Source: Methylobacterium sp. SyP6R (GTDB taxonomy: Bacteria > Pseudomonadota > Alphaproteobacteria > Rhizobiales > Beijerinckiaceae). Taken from it: 64,000 nt of DNA. Positions 1-9,032 of this stretch are shown here, piece by piece. The translations under genes were made by a program, and so were the position numbers. The stretch is from the NCBI RefSeq assembly GCF_019216885.1, contig NZ_JAAQRC020000003.1, positions 186,001 to 250,000 of the forward strand, given 5' to 3'. A model generated the notes under the pieces. That model ran no database searches, was not told where the DNA came from, and saw nothing but the letters and a program-made list of their open reading frames with translations. How positions within the stretch are numbered: position 1 is the stretch's first letter; each line of letters opens with the position of its first letter.

Positions 1-356
1 CCGAAAGCGAAGGTCGACAGCGCCAGGTAGATGTCGCGCATGCGCAAGGACAGAACCCCGATCGCGAGCCCACACAGGGCGGCCAGCAGGCCGCCGGCCG
101 GGAGCGCGAGCCAGAACGGCAGGCCCAGCACCTTCGCGCTCAAGGCCGCCGTGTAGATGCCGATGCCGTAGAAGGCCGCGTGCGCGAGGGAGAACTGGCC
201 GGCCTCGCCGATGACGATGTGCAGGCCGAGCGACAGGACCACAAAGACCAGGAGCAGGTTGCCGATATAGACGACGTAGCCCGTGGCGAGCGCCGGCAGC
301 GCGAGGCTGAGCCCGATCAGGAGGACCGCGACGGCGGTCAGGGTGCGCGCGCTCAT
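1..356 (-). CDS. livM: Branched-chain amino acid ABC transporter permease LivM (N-terminal part, runs off the left edge)
   Basis: Only the first 118 codons are present. The translation begins MSARTLTAVAVLLIG and shows successive hydrophobic helices plus the LivM-type stretch GEAGQFSLAHAAFYGIGIY, typical of the second inner-membrane permease of high-affinity branched-chain amino acid/amide importers. Its ATG overlaps the LivH stop as ATGA (353-356), so the two permeases are translationally coupled. The ATPases LivG/LivF are expected beyond the left edge but cannot be seen. Substrate cannot be read from sequence; this family also carries aromatic acids, amides and urea. Confidence 0.9.
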   Translation of the reverse strand, partial: MSARTLTAVAVLLIGLSLALPALATGYVVYIGNLLLVFVVLSLGLHIVIGEAGQFSLAHAAFYGIGIYTAALSAKVLGLPFWLALPAGGLLAALCGLAIGVLSLRMRDIYLALSTFAF

Positions 357-1255
357 ACCTTCCTCACGCGGAGCCGGCCGCCGAACAGGCCCTGCGGCTT
401 GAAGATCAGGACCAGCATGATGATGACGAACGGGGCGACAGTGATCGCCCGGGTGGAGACGAAGAGGCCGACGAGGTTCTCGGCGATGCCGATGATGAAG
501 CCGCCGATCACCGCCCCTGGCAGGCTGGCGAAGCCGCCAACGATCGCCGCCGCGAAGGCGAGGGTAACGACGCCCCCCATCTCGGCGGTCATCAGGAGCT
601 TCGGCGCGATCAGGATCGCGGCGATCGCCGAGATGCCGCCGGCGAAGATCCAGACCAGCCGCTCGGTGCGGCCGAGATGGATTCCGACGAGCTGCGCGGC
701 GCGGCGGTTCATGCCGACGGCCCGCATCGCCCGCCCGGTGCGGGTCAGGTTGAAGATCGCGAAGAAGGCCGCCATCACCGCGAGCGCGGCGCCCAGGATC
801 GCGAGGTCGAGGTAGCTCAAGGAGGCATGGCCCAGCGTGATCGAGCCCTCGGGCACCACGGAGGGGAACGAGCGCGGCGTGTCGCCGAAGCCGGTGGCGC
901 GCACGAAGCCCTTGAGCACGTAGGACAGGCCCAGGGTCGCGATGACGAGGTTGACCGAGACGCCCCGCGCCGCGGCGACCCGGCGCAGCACGACGCGCTG
1001 GAACAGGCCGGCCGCAGCCGCGATGGCCACCACCATCGCGGGCGCCGCGATCCAGATCGGCAGCCCGACGAGCGCGATGAGGAAGAACGCCAGATAGGCC
1101 GCGGCCATGTAGAACTCGCCCTCGGCGAAGTTCGCCACGTCGGTCGTGCGGAACACGATCACCAGGGCGAGCGCCAGCAGGGCGTAGACCGAGCCGGTCA
1201 CGAGGCCGGAGGCGATGCCCTGCTGGAGGAACAGGAAGACGATCTCGGAATCCAT
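353..1255 (-). CDS. livH: Branched-chain amino acid ABC transporter permease LivH
   Basis: 300 aa, a usual length for LivH. Nearly the whole chain is hydrophobic helices. The N-terminal segment QQGIASGLVTGSVYALLALA and the later GIHLGRTERLVWIFAGGISA loop are characteristic of the HAAP-type permease family (PF02653), which pairs with LivM in the inner membrane. It sits directly upstream of livM with an ATGA overlap and about 150 bp downstream of the binding-protein gene on the same strand, so all three are probably one uptake operon. The 151-bp gap may lower downstream expression relative to the binding protein, as is common for such systems. Confidence 0.92.
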   Translation of the reverse strand: MDSEIVFLFLQQGIASGLVTGSVYALLALALVIVFRTTDVANFAEGEFYMAAAYLAFFLIALVGLPIWIAAPAMVVAIAAAAGLFQRVVLRRVAAARGVSVNLVIATLGLSYVLKGFVRATGFGDTPRSFPSVVPEGSITLGHASLSYLDLAILGAALAVMAAFFAIFNLTRTGRAMRAVGMNRRAAQLVGIHLGRTERLVWIFAGGISAIAAILIAPKLLMTAEMGGVVTLAFAAAIVGGFASLPGAVIGGFIIGIAENLVGLFVSTRAITVAPFVIIMLVLIFKPQGLFGGRLRVRKV

Positions 1256-1406
1256 GGCCTTCGGCAGCGTGACGGGGAGGTGGCGGGCTGTCCTTGCCCT
1301 GACGGTCTCGACATCCTCCTCGTCATTCCAGGCACCGCTTCGCGGCCCCGGAACGACGAGGTGAGCGTGAAAACCCGCACGGAGGATCAGACAGGACCCG
1401 GAGCGA

Positions 1407-2621
1407 TCACTGGCCCTGGTAGGTCCAGCGGCTGGCGAAGCTGCCCGGCACCGCGGTCAGACCCTCGCCGTCGAACTTGAAGTAGGTCGACGACTTCTGG
1501 GCGGCGTGCTCGGCCTTCGTCAGCACGATCGGCCCGGCCATGACGCCGCTGTCGAAGTCGGTGCGGTCGAGGGCCTCGATCACCTTGGCGCGGGTCGGGC
1601 TCGGCCCGGCGGCCTGAAGCGCCCGCACCACGGTCATCGCCGAGGGGATGCCGTAGGGCATGTAGACCTGCGGGTGATCGGGCTTGCCGGCGAGATTGGG
1701 GTAGTTCGCCTTGTAGAGATCGTAGATCCAGGCGAGCTTCTCCGAGCCGGGCTTCGCCGCCAGCACCTCCTCGATGTAGACGTTACGGAACGCCTCCTTC
1801 GAGCCGACATTCTCGGACAACTGCTTCAGGTTGGCGATGGCGTTCACCGCGATCACGATCGGCTTGTTGAAGCCGAGTTCCTGCGCTTTCTTCAGGATGA
1901 GTTGGGCCGGCCGGGCATAGGTGGCGATCACCAGGGCGTCGGCGCCCGACGCGCGCATCTTCAGGACCGGCGCCGTGACGTCGGTGATCGCCGGGCTCAC
2001 CGCCTCGGGGACAAGCGTGACGCCGTTGTCCTTGGCCTGGAAGCGGGCCCCCTCCAGGTTCCAGGCACCGTAGGCGTCGTCGTGGTTGATGTAGGCGATC
2101 TTCTTCGCCTTCAGCTCCTTGCTGGCGAACTCGACCACCGAGCCGCCCATGGCGCGCTGCGAGATCGAGAAGGCGCCGTAGATGTTCGGCTGCGGCGGGT
2201 AGAGCGCGCCGTCGCCGGAGGCGTTGAGCATCACCCACGGCACGCCGGAGCGCACCACGTAATCCTTGGCGGCGACGACCGGCGCCGAGCACGACCCGCC
2301 GTTCAGGAGGAACACACCGTCCTGCTCAACGAGCTTCTTGACCGCCGCGACTACGTCGTTGGCGTTGCAGCGGTCGTCCTCCTGGACGATCTCGATCTTG
2401 CGGCCGTGGATGCCGCCGTCCTTGTTGATCTTGTCGTAGTACATCCGGGCGGCGTTCATCACGTCGAAGCCGTAGGCCATCGAGGCGCCCGAGAGCGGGC
2501 CGAACATCCCGATCTTGATCGTCGTCGGCGTGAGTCCGGGCTCGTCCGCCCGGGCCGGGGCCGCCAGGCCTGCGAGCGCCCCCACGGCGAGCGCGATCCG
2601 GCAAAGGCTGTGCTTGGACAT
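1407..2621 (-). CDS. Periplasmic substrate-binding protein of the LivHM importer
   Basis: 404 aa from the ATG at 2621, chosen because GGAGGAA lies just upstream and it gives a signal peptide (MSKHSLCRIALAVGALAGLA, with APARA as likely cleavage site). The mature part starts PGLTPTTIKIGMFGPLSGAS, the standard opening of periplasmic-binding-protein-type-1 leucine/amide receptors (Peripla_BP_6). It delivers ligand to LivHM. A longer in-frame extension upstream overlaps the SDR gene and is not real coding. Ligand unknown; neighbours (SDR, GST, lyase cluster) make an organic acid or aromatic compound as plausible as an amino acid. Confidence 0.88.
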   Translation of the reverse strand: MSKHSLCRIALAVGALAGLAAPARADEPGLTPTTIKIGMFGPLSGASMAYGFDVMNAARMYYDKINKDGGIHGRKIEIVQEDDRCNANDVVAAVKKLVEQDGVFLLNGGSCSAPVVAAKDYVVRSGVPWVMLNASGDGALYPPQPNIYGAFSISQRAMGGSVVEFASKELKAKKIAYINHDDAYGAWNLEGARFQAKDNGVTLVPEAVSPAITDVTAPVLKMRASGADALVIATYARPAQLILKKAQELGFNKPIVIAVNAIANLKQLSENVGSKEAFRNVYIEEVLAAKPGSEKLAWIYDLYKANYPNLAGKPDHPQVYMPYGIPSAMTVVRALQAAGPSPTRAKVIEALDRTDFDSGVMAGPIVLTKAEHAAQKSSTYFKFDGEGLTAVPGSFASRWTYQGQ

Positions 2622-2692
2622 CGCTTCCTCCCGTTTGTTGTATGCGTGTGTTGTAATCGTTTTTGTTATGATTGTTTCTGTCGGTCCCGGAT

Positions 2693-3451
2693 CTACTGCA
2701 TCCGGTAGCCGCCGTTCACGTCGAGCGTGGTGCCGGTGAGATAGGCTGAGGCCGGCGAGGCCAGGAACGCCACGGCTTCGGCGACGTCGCGCGGCTGGCC
2801 GAGGCGGCCGAGCGGAACGTTGGCGGCGGAGGCCGGCGTGGTGCCGGCGCCGCCGGCGGCGAGCCGCATCATGTCGGTGTCGATCAGGCCAGGGGCGACC
2901 GCGTTGGCGGTGATGCCGAGCGGCGCACCCTCGCGGGCGATCGCCTTGGTCAGGCCGAGGACGGCCGCCTTGGCGGCGATGTAGGCGGCGCTGGCATTGT
3001 AGCCGCCGAGCTGGGCCGCCACCGACGAGAACGTGACGACGCGCCCGTGCGGCACCGGCTCGTCCTGACGCCGCCGCAGGAAGGCGCGGGCGCACAGGAA
3101 GGTCCCTGTGGCGTTGACGCCGAGCATGTCCTGCCAATTGTCGAGCGAGGTCTCGGCGATCAGGGGCCGGCGGCCCTCGTGCAGGAGGAGCTTGCCGGCG
3201 TTGCAGACCAGGACTGCCACCGGTCCGAGGTCGCGCTCGACCGCCGCGAACAGCGCCTCGACGGATTCCTCGTCGGCGACGTCCACCGCGTAGCCGGCAT
3301 GGCCCGACCCGGGCAGTTCGGCCGCGCTGCGGCGGGCGCTCTCCGCGTCGATATCCGCGGCGGCGATGGTCAGGCCGGCCCCTGCCAGGACGTGGCAGAC
3401 CTCCTGCCCGATGCCGCGGCCCCCTCCTGTCACGAGCGCGATGCGGTTCAC
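2693..3451 (-). CDS. SDR family NAD(P)-dependent oxidoreductase
   Basis: 252 aa from GTG 3451, preceded by an AGAGGGA ribosome site; an upstream in-frame start lacks one. The Rossmann motif VTGGGRGIGQE (TGxxxGIG) is at residues 6-16. NAG (VLVCNAGKL), the catalytic Ser region and YIAAKAAVLGLTKAIAREGA (YxxxK) follow in the correct order, ending with the C-terminal SPASAYLTGTTLDVNGGYRMQ typical of FabG-like reductases. It probably oxidises or reduces a hydroxy/keto group on the imported substrate. It lies 71 bp upstream of the binding-protein gene on the same strand, and its promoter faces the divergent GntR regulator. Confidence 0.88.
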   Translation of the reverse strand: MNRIALVTGGGRGIGQEVCHVLAGAGLTIAAADIDAESARRSAAELPGSGHAGYAVDVADEESVEALFAAVERDLGPVAVLVCNAGKLLLHEGRRPLIAETSLDNWQDMLGVNATGTFLCARAFLRRRQDEPVPHGRVVTFSSVAAQLGGYNASAAYIAAKAAVLGLTKAIAREGAPLGITANAVAPGLIDTDMMRLAAGGAGTTPASAANVPLGRLGQPRDVAEAVAFLASPASAYLTGTTLDVNGGYRMQ

Positions 3452-3487
3452 GGCCGTTCCCTCTCTATTTCTTGTTGGAGACCAGCT

Positions 3488-3558
3488 TGGATACATGCAA
3501 CCGAGATGTCAAGGCGATATACGGCTTTATCTCTGGTCGAGGGCGATCTATGTATCCA
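3488..3558. promoter_or_regulatory. Candidate GntR operator: 9-bp inverted repeat in the divergent intergenic region
   Basis: TGGATACAT at 3488-3496 (read with the preceding T) is matched by its exact complement ATGTATCCA at 3550-3558. The 53-bp spacer lies between the SDR start (3451) and the regulator start (3558). Half-sites of the type ATAC/GTAT are common for FCD-class GntR proteins, so autoregulation plus control of the SDR/transport operon is plausible. No binding data; the pairing is seen, the function inferred. Confidence 0.4.
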
Positions 3559-4259
3559 TGATGCGAACGCGATCCCAGGATGTGACGGAGATCCTACGCG
3601 GCTGGATCCTCGACGGGACCGTGCCGGCGGGCGAGCGGCTGGAGGAGGTGCCCTTGGCCGAGCGCCTCGGCGTCTCGCGCACGCCGCTGCGGGCGGCCCT
3701 GACCCTGCTGGCGACCGAGCGCCTGCTCGATTACCAGCCCAAGCGCGGCTACGTCGTCCGGCGGTTCGGGGCCGAGGACGTCTTCGCGGCCTACGAGGTC
3801 CGCGCCTCGATCGAGGGGCTGGCCTGCAGGCTAGCGGCGGCGAACGGCGTCCCGGACCCCGTGGCCGCGGCCCTGCGCGGCTGCCTGGCGGAGGGCGACC
3901 GCATCCTCTCGGGCGGCGCGCTGGCCCCGGGCGACCTCCAGCCCTACCAGGCGATGAACGAGCGTTTCCACGACGCGATCATCCTGCTCTCAGGCAATCC
4001 ATGGGTCGAACGCTTCGTGCGACAGACCCACGCCATCCCGTTCGTGTCCGGCCGGGTGATCCTCTGGCACGATTACGGGGTGATCCGGCGCTCGCACGAC
4101 GACCACCACCGGATCCTGGCGGCCCTCGTCGCCCGCGATCCGGCCCGGGCGGAGGACCTGATGCGCGAACACGTCTACTTCGCCGGGCTGTTCCTGCGCG
4201 ACAATTTCGATCGCGTTCAAGCGAGGCCGGGCGACGAACCGGCCCCCATCGACCCATAG
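3558..4259 (+). CDS. GntR family transcriptional regulator, FCD (FadR) class
   Basis: 233 aa. The N-terminal winged helix (GWILDGTVPAGERLEEVPLA, then ERLGVSRTPLRAALTLLATE, and the wing YQPKRGYVVRR) occupies about residues 1-70. The FCD effector domain follows (VFAAYEVRASIEGLACRLAA; DHHRILAALVARDPARAEDL; REHVYFAG). FCD proteins usually bind a small carboxylate through metal-coordinating His residues, and suitable His residues are present near 140-210. Two adjacent ATGs (3558, 3561) are possible starts. Divergent from the SDR/transport genes and followed after 14 bp by a GST gene, so it is a likely local repressor of the uptake and dehydrogenase operon. Confidence 0.85.
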   Translation: MMRTRSQDVTEILRGWILDGTVPAGERLEEVPLAERLGVSRTPLRAALTLLATERLLDYQPKRGYVVRRFGAEDVFAAYEVRASIEGLACRLAAANGVPDPVAAALRGCLAEGDRILSGGALAPGDLQPYQAMNERFHDAIILLSGNPWVERFVRQTHAIPFVSGRVILWHDYGVIRRSHDDHHRILAALVARDPARAEDLMREHVYFAGLFLRDNFDRVQARPGDEPAPIDP

Positions 4260-4273
4260 GAGGACGCTTCCCG

Positions 4274-4873
4274 ATGAAAATCTACTTCTCTCCCGCCTCG
4301 CCTTACGTCCGGAAGGTCATGGTGGTAGCGCACGAGCTCGGCCTTGCCGACCGGATCGAGCGTCTGCCGAGCGCGGCCGGTCCGGTCCAGCGCGACGCGA
4401 CGATCCGGCAGGACAATCCCCTCGGGCAGGTCCCGACCTTCTTCACCGACGACGGCACCGTCTTGTACGACAGCCGGGTGATCTGCGAGTACCTCGACGA
4501 CCTCGGCGGCGGCCGCTTCTTCGGGTCGGGGGCGGAGCGCTGGCGCAACCTGACCGACGCGGCACTCGGCGACGGATTGCTCGGGGCAGCGCTGCTGGCC
4601 CGCTACGAGGCGGTGCTCCGGCCCGAGCCGCTGCGCTGGGCCGACTGGAGCCGCGGCCAGCTCGAGAAGGTGACGGATGCCGTCGACCGTATGGAGGCGA
4701 CGGATCTCGGGGCGCGCCTCGACATCGGAACGGTTACCTTGGGGTGTGGCCTCGGCTACTTGGATTTCCGCTTCCCCGAGCTGGATTGGCGCATCGGTCG
4801 CCCGCGCGTGGCGGCGTGGTACGCCGATTTCGCGCAACGCCCCTCAATGACGGCGACCGCGCCCGGGGGATAA
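4274..4873 (+). CDS. Glutathione S-transferase family protein
   Basis: 199 aa; ATG at 4274 has a strong AGGAGG site just after the GntR stop. The N-terminal thioredoxin fold starts MKIYFSPASPYVRKVMVVAH (Ser/Tyr-type active region). It carries the cis-Pro GQVPTF and the glutathione-binding DSRVICEYLDD motif. The C-terminal all-helical domain covers about residues 85-195. Cytosolic. Together with the GntR gene it forms a two-gene unit; its role could be detoxification or maleylpyruvate-isomerase-like catabolism, which cannot be separated by eye. Confidence 0.85.
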   Translation: MKIYFSPASPYVRKVMVVAHELGLADRIERLPSAAGPVQRDATIRQDNPLGQVPTFFTDDGTVLYDSRVICEYLDDLGGGRFFGSGAERWRNLTDAALGDGLLGAALLARYEAVLRPEPLRWADWSRGQLEKVTDAVDRMEATDLGARLDIGTVTLGCGLGYLDFRFPELDWRIGRPRVAAWYADFAQRPSMTATAPGG

Positions 4874-5704
4874 AGGCCCGGCACGGCCGCTCAGCCGGCC
4901 GCCGACGGCACGGGCGGCCGGACCAGGCTCCGGTTCGCCCCCAGCCGGCGCATCGCCCAGGGCGGGGATGCGCGATCGCGGTATGCATCTGGCCGACCAG
5001 AAGGCTTGGCTATCCGCCGACACGCGCGAGAGAGCGGTAGGGCGAAATCCCGCCGATTTCCCGAAGCTTTGCCCGCTTGCCGCCCCGGCGAGCGCTCGTG
5101 CCTCTGCGCCATCGCAACTGAAGCGGGAAGCTTCGCACACGGGCGGCCGAACTGGATCATGTCCACCACGACCGCAACGAGGTAGACGTCGCGCCGCTTC
5201 GGCCCGCATCGTCTCCAAGGAGATCCTCCGGCAGGGAGACGCTCGACAGGAACTCTTAACCTGTCACGCAACGACCGTTCAAAGCAGATGGCGCGATTGC
5301 GCAATGACTGCTCGGTCAATGGTGCAGGCTTGTCCTTCGGCGGACGGCAGAATGCGGTCCTGTAAGTACGGCTCGCTGCAACTAAGAGCTCTCAGCGGCC
5401 TCCGGTATCGCAAGGCGCGCATGACCGCTGGCGAGTGTTATTTATATTAAATTTCGTGAAACGGGAAATTATACTTACATCGTTGTGAGGATGTCTCGCA
5501 AGGTGCAGCTGCCGAAGCTGGCGATCGGCCGCTTGCGGTTCAATTCTTTGTTTCGATACAGTAATTTGCACTAAGCACGCATTTGGTATGCTGCGCGATT
5601 CCACAATGAGAGGTCGACGGCCTTGCGAAGCCATCTTCGATGTCTCGCGCAAGATTCAAGTACGAAGAGGCCCATCTGATCCATGGCTATCCGCGGAGAA
5701 AAGT
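4874..5704. other. Gene-poor interval between GST and LysR genes
   Basis: Several overlapping open frames occur on both strands, but none has a recognisable domain, convincing ribosome site or coherent codon pattern. The last 250 bp turn AT-richer (TTATTTATATTAAATTTC around 5440). I see no tRNA, repeat or clear terminator. Confidence 0.4.
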
Positions 5705-6604
5705 TCAAGCAACCATGGCGGACAGGCGAGCCTTCAACACGATGTAGAAGGCCGACGCGGCCGGCGTCAGAGAGACGTTGCGCCGTCGCACGAGACTGAT
5801 CGTGCGATGGATCATGGGCTCGGTCAGCAGTACTTCGACGAGCTCTTCGACGACTGAGGTCGCCCTCGACGCCGCCGGCAGGATCGCTGCCCCGACGCCG
5901 GCTGACACGAGGGCGATCGCCGTTGGTGTGCTCTCGACGACGAACCGCCCACGCCCCGGAAGACCCGCGGCCGTCAGCTCCGCTTCGACGAGGCGCCTGT
6001 TGCCGCTCGCGCCGCCCAGCGTGATGAGATCGATGCCGCTCAAGTCCGCCCACCGGATCGCCTCGGCGCCCGCGAGCGCATGGCCCCGGTGACAGACCAG
6101 AACGAGCGGGTCGCGCATCAGCTGATCCTCGATGAGATCCGTATCATCGTCCTGCTGGATATGAATGCCGAAATCGGCCTCGCCCTGACGAACGGCCTCG
6201 GTTACGAGCACACCCGAGCGTTCGAGGATCTGAACCCGGTTCTGCGGATAGTCGCGCGCGTAGGCGTTCAGCACGTCCGGCAGCTGCCGGAATGCGACCG
6301 ACTGAAGCATGGCCACCGTCACGTCGCCGACCGAGAGGCGCGAGGTTGCGCGCAGGCGCTCGATACCCTGCGTAAAATCGGCGATGAGGCGCGTCGCGAG
6401 GGGAAGGAACTCGCTTCCGACCGAGCTGAGCCGCACTGCGCGCGTGGTGCGGTCGAACAGGGTCAGTCCGAGGAAGCCCTCGAGCTTCTGGATGCGCCGG
6501 GTGAGCGCCGTCTGCGTCAGCCCGAGTGCCTCGGCGGCCCGGTGATAGCTGCCGAGCTCCGCGATCAGCACGAAGGCCTGAACACCGTCTGCGGGCAGCT
6601 TCAT
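5705..6604 (-). CDS. LysR family transcriptional regulator
   Basis: 299 aa from ATG 6604; a TTG nine bases upstream is possible but less likely. The N-terminal helix-turn-helix is classic: FVLIAELGSYHRAAEALGLT, then QTALTRRIQKLEGFLG and TTRAVRLSSVGSEFL. The effector domain follows (SVGDVTVAMLQSVAFRQLPD ... GEADFGIH), ending near FYIVLKARLSAM. It is divergent from the 2-hydroxycarboxylate transporter operon with a 173-bp shared control region, the standard LysR arrangement, so it probably activates that operon in response to one of its substrates. Confidence 0.9.
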   Translation of the reverse strand: MKLPADGVQAFVLIAELGSYHRAAEALGLTQTALTRRIQKLEGFLGLTLFDRTTRAVRLSSVGSEFLPLATRLIADFTQGIERLRATSRLSVGDVTVAMLQSVAFRQLPDVLNAYARDYPQNRVQILERSGVLVTEAVRQGEADFGIHIQQDDDTDLIEDQLMRDPLVLVCHRGHALAGAEAIRWADLSGIDLITLGGASGNRRLVEAELTAAGLPGRGRFVVESTPTAIALVSAGVGAAILPAASRATSVVEELVEVLLTEPMIHRTISLVRRRNVSLTPAASAFYIVLKARLSAMVA

Positions 6605-6777
6605 GCCAGTCAATCATGAATTGATGCGATAAATTCGTTTTACTCGAGCTATCGCGCCGATGACAAGGGGAGTCGCCGTACCCGGCGCCTCGACCTCGTT
6701 CGGCCAACGATCCGGGCGCGAGGGGCGCGGGAGAACCCGGCCCGACAACAACAAAGAATCACGTCGCGGAGGAAACC
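6605..6777. promoter_or_regulatory. Divergent LysR/transporter control region
   Basis: Shared upstream region of the LysR gene and the transporter operon. It contains an interrupted palindrome GAATT-N9-AATTC at 6618-6636, in an AT-rich patch just upstream of the LysR start, that fits the general T-N11-A LysR box. A GGAGG-type ribosome site precedes the transporter ATG (6778). Operator role is inference. Confidence 0.4.
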
Positions 6778-8148
6778 ATGAGCCTGCCCATCGCCGCCGG
6801 GTCCTCGGCTGCGTCCGCCGTCGCGCAGCCGGCCAGATCACGAAAGACGCTCTGGACGCGGGCGATGGAGACGCGGATCGGCATCATTCCGCTGCCCGTC
6901 TACGTACTGTTGCTCGTCCTGATCGCCGCCTTCTCGATCAAGGGCAAGATCTCCGGCGAGGTCACCGTGATGATCGGGGTGATCGTCGCGGGCGGATTCA
7001 CCTGCGCCGAGATCGGCCGGCGCATCCCGGTCCTGCGAGCGATCGGCGGCTCGTCGCTCGTGACGATCTTCCTGCCCTCCTTCCTCGTGGCGCACCAGCT
7101 CCTGCCGGCGCCACTGGTGCAATCGGTCACTGCCTTCACCAAGTCGACGAACTTCATCTACCTGTTCATCACTGCCGTCGTGGTCGGCTCGATCCTGAGC
7201 ATGGATCGGCGGGTGCTGATCCAAGGCTTCGCCAAGATCTTCATCCCGCTCGGCCTCGGCTCGCTCGCGGGGATCACGGTCGGCGGCTGCGTCGGCTGGC
7301 TCGTCGGCATCGGTTTCTGGCGTTCGATCCTCTACGTGGTCGTGCCGGTGATGGCCGGGGGCGTCGGCGAGGGGGCGATCCCGCTGTCGGTCGGCTACGC
7401 CGAGGCGCTCGGCGCCGACCAGGGCAGGATGCTCGGCCAGATCCTGCCGCTGGTGTTCTTCGGCAACCTCGTCGCGATCGTCGTTTGCGGGGCGCTCAAC
7501 ACGCTGGGCAAAAGCCGGCCGGACCTCACCGGAAACGGCCAGCTCCAGCCCGGTCCGGGCGAGGCGGGAGACCCTGAGAAGCACGATGCGGCGCACAGCA
7601 ACACCACGTCCATCGACGTGGCTACGGTCGCGGCCGGCGGCATCACGGGCATCGCGATCTATATCCTGGGCACGCTGATCCACTCGCTCATCGGCCTGCC
7701 GGCTCCGGTGGCGATGCTGTTCCTCATCGTGGCGGTCAAGATCCTCAACGGTGTGCCCGCTCCATTAGCGGAAGGCGCGCGCGTGGTGTTCCGCTTCTTC
7801 GTAATCGCGGTGACCTACCCGCTGCTGTTCTGCACGGCGGTGGCGCTCACCCCCTGGCACGAGCTGGTCGAGGCGTTCCATCCAGCCAACCTCGTCACGA
7901 TCGTCGCCACCGTGATGGCGCTGGTCGCCACCGGCTATTACGTCGGGCGCCTGCTGAAGATGTACCCGATCGAGACGGCGATCGTGAATGCCTGCCACAG
8001 CGGGCTCGGCGGGACCGGCGACGTGATGATCCTCACCGCTGCCGAGCGGATGGAGCTGATGCCGTTCGCCCAGGTCGCCACCCGTATCGGCGGGGCCCTC
8101 ACCGTCACCGCCGCCATCGTGGCGATGGCCCACTTCAAGGTTCTGTGA
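6778..8148 (+). CDS. 2-hydroxycarboxylate transporter family protein (citrate/malate:cation symporter, CitS/MaeN type)
   Basis: 456 aa, the normal size for 2HCT symporters. Two inverted-topology halves are visible, each with a conserved re-entrant motif: GGVGEGAIPLSVGYAEALGA near residue 195 and SGLGGTGDVMIL followed by AAERMELMPFAQVATRIGGA near residue 405. Family members in the inner membrane couple Na+ or H+ to uptake of citrate, malate or other 2-hydroxycarboxylates. First gene of a LysR-divergent operon with a CitE-like lyase and a CoA-transferase, which supports a hydroxy-di/tricarboxylate substrate. Confidence 0.9.
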   Translation: MSLPIAAGSSAASAVAQPARSRKTLWTRAMETRIGIIPLPVYVLLLVLIAAFSIKGKISGEVTVMIGVIVAGGFTCAEIGRRIPVLRAIGGSSLVTIFLPSFLVAHQLLPAPLVQSVTAFTKSTNFIYLFITAVVVGSILSMDRRVLIQGFAKIFIPLGLGSLAGITVGGCVGWLVGIGFWRSILYVVVPVMAGGVGEGAIPLSVGYAEALGADQGRMLGQILPLVFFGNLVAIVVCGALNTLGKSRPDLTGNGQLQPGPGEAGDPEKHDAAHSNTTSIDVATVAAGGITGIAIYILGTLIHSLIGLPAPVAMLFLIVAVKILNGVPAPLAEGARVVFRFFVIAVTYPLLFCTAVALTPWHELVEAFHPANLVTIVATVMALVATGYYVGRLLKMYPIETAIVNACHSGLGGTGDVMILTAAERMELMPFAQVATRIGGALTVTAAIVAMAHFKVL

Positions 8149-8167
8149 TGCGATGGGGAGGTTCGCC

Positions 8168-9028
8168 ATGCTCATGCGCAGCAAGCTGTTCGTGCCGGGA
8201 TCGCGCCCGGAGCTGTTCGCCAAGGCCGCGGCGGGCGCGGCCGACGCCCTGTCCTTCGATCTGGAGGATTCCGTGCCGCCTGCCCGCAAGGCGGAGGCGC
8301 GGGACGCCCTCTCCGCCTATCTCCGCGCGGCGCCGGGCGATCTCGGCAAGGTTGTCGTCGTGCGGGTGAACGCCGCCGGCACCGCTCACTTCGCCGCGGA
8401 CCTCGCGGCGATGGCGCTCCCCTGCACGGACATGATCAACCTGCCGATGGTCGAGGAGCCGGAGGCCGTCACGGACGCGGCCGCACACCTCGATCGTATC
8501 CGGGAGGCCGGGCACATCCGCCTGCTCGTCAACATCGAGAGTCCGCGGGGCCTGCGCCGGGCCGCCGAGCTGGCGGCCGCCCATCCGCGGGTGGCGGGCC
8601 TGCAGATCGGCTACGCCGACCTGCTGGAGCCCTGCGGCATCGATCGGGCGGATCAGGCGGCGCTCGCCCACATCCGCCTCACCGTCCGGCTCGCTGCGGC
8701 GGAGGCGGGCTTGCCGGCCTATGACGGGGCCTTCGCCGGCGTGAAGGACCCGGACGGCTACCGCGCCGAGTGCGAGGCCGCCCGCCGGCACGGCTTCGCC
8801 GGCAAGAGCTGCATCCACCCGAGCCAGGTCGCCATTGCCAACGCGGCCTTCCTGCCGAGCCCGGCCGAGATTGCGTGGGCGCGCCGCATCCTGGAGGCGG
8901 CGGCGGACGCCGAGGCGCGCGGGCTCGGGGCGGTCCTCGTCGACGGCCAGATGGTCGACCCGCCCTTCCTCAGCCGCGCCCGCGCCACCCTGGCGCTGGC
9001 CGATCTGCAACCCGGCATGGAGGCATGA
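8168..9028 (+). CDS. HpcH/HpaI aldolase / CitE-like (3S)-acyl-CoA lyase
   Basis: 286 aa from ATG 8168, chosen because GGGGAGG ends six bases before it; an in-frame ATG at 8153 overlaps that site. Hallmarks of the CitE/malyl-CoA lyase TIM barrel are seen: RSKLFVPGSRPELFAKA at the N-terminus, SFDLEDSVPPARKAEARD (metal and CoA binding), VNIESPRGL, and GKSCIHPSQV near the C-terminus. These enzymes cleave CoA thioesters such as citryl-, malyl- or citramalyl-CoA to acetyl-CoA plus an oxo-acid. No citrate-lyase alpha/gamma subunits are nearby, so it is a stand-alone acyl-CoA lyase, with the next gene probably supplying the CoA ester. Confidence 0.87.
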   Translation: MLMRSKLFVPGSRPELFAKAAAGAADALSFDLEDSVPPARKAEARDALSAYLRAAPGDLGKVVVVRVNAAGTAHFAADLAAMALPCTDMINLPMVEEPEAVTDAAAHLDRIREAGHIRLLVNIESPRGLRRAAELAAAHPRVAGLQIGYADLLEPCGIDRADQAALAHIRLTVRLAAAEAGLPAYDGAFAGVKDPDGYRAECEAARRHGFAGKSCIHPSQVAIANAAFLPSPAEIAWARRILEAAADAEARGLGAVLVDGQMVDPPFLSRARATLALADLQPGMEA

Positions 9029-9032
9029 CCTC

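Noticed and set aside
2622..3137. N-terminal extension of the binding-protein frame to about 576 codons
   Set aside because: The extension overlaps the SDR gene in another frame, whereas ATG 2621 has a ribosome site and a signal peptide.
3047..4273. Long frame leading into the GST gene
   Set aside because: Upstream part runs through the SDR and GntR genes in wrong frames; GST homology begins exactly at ATG 4274.
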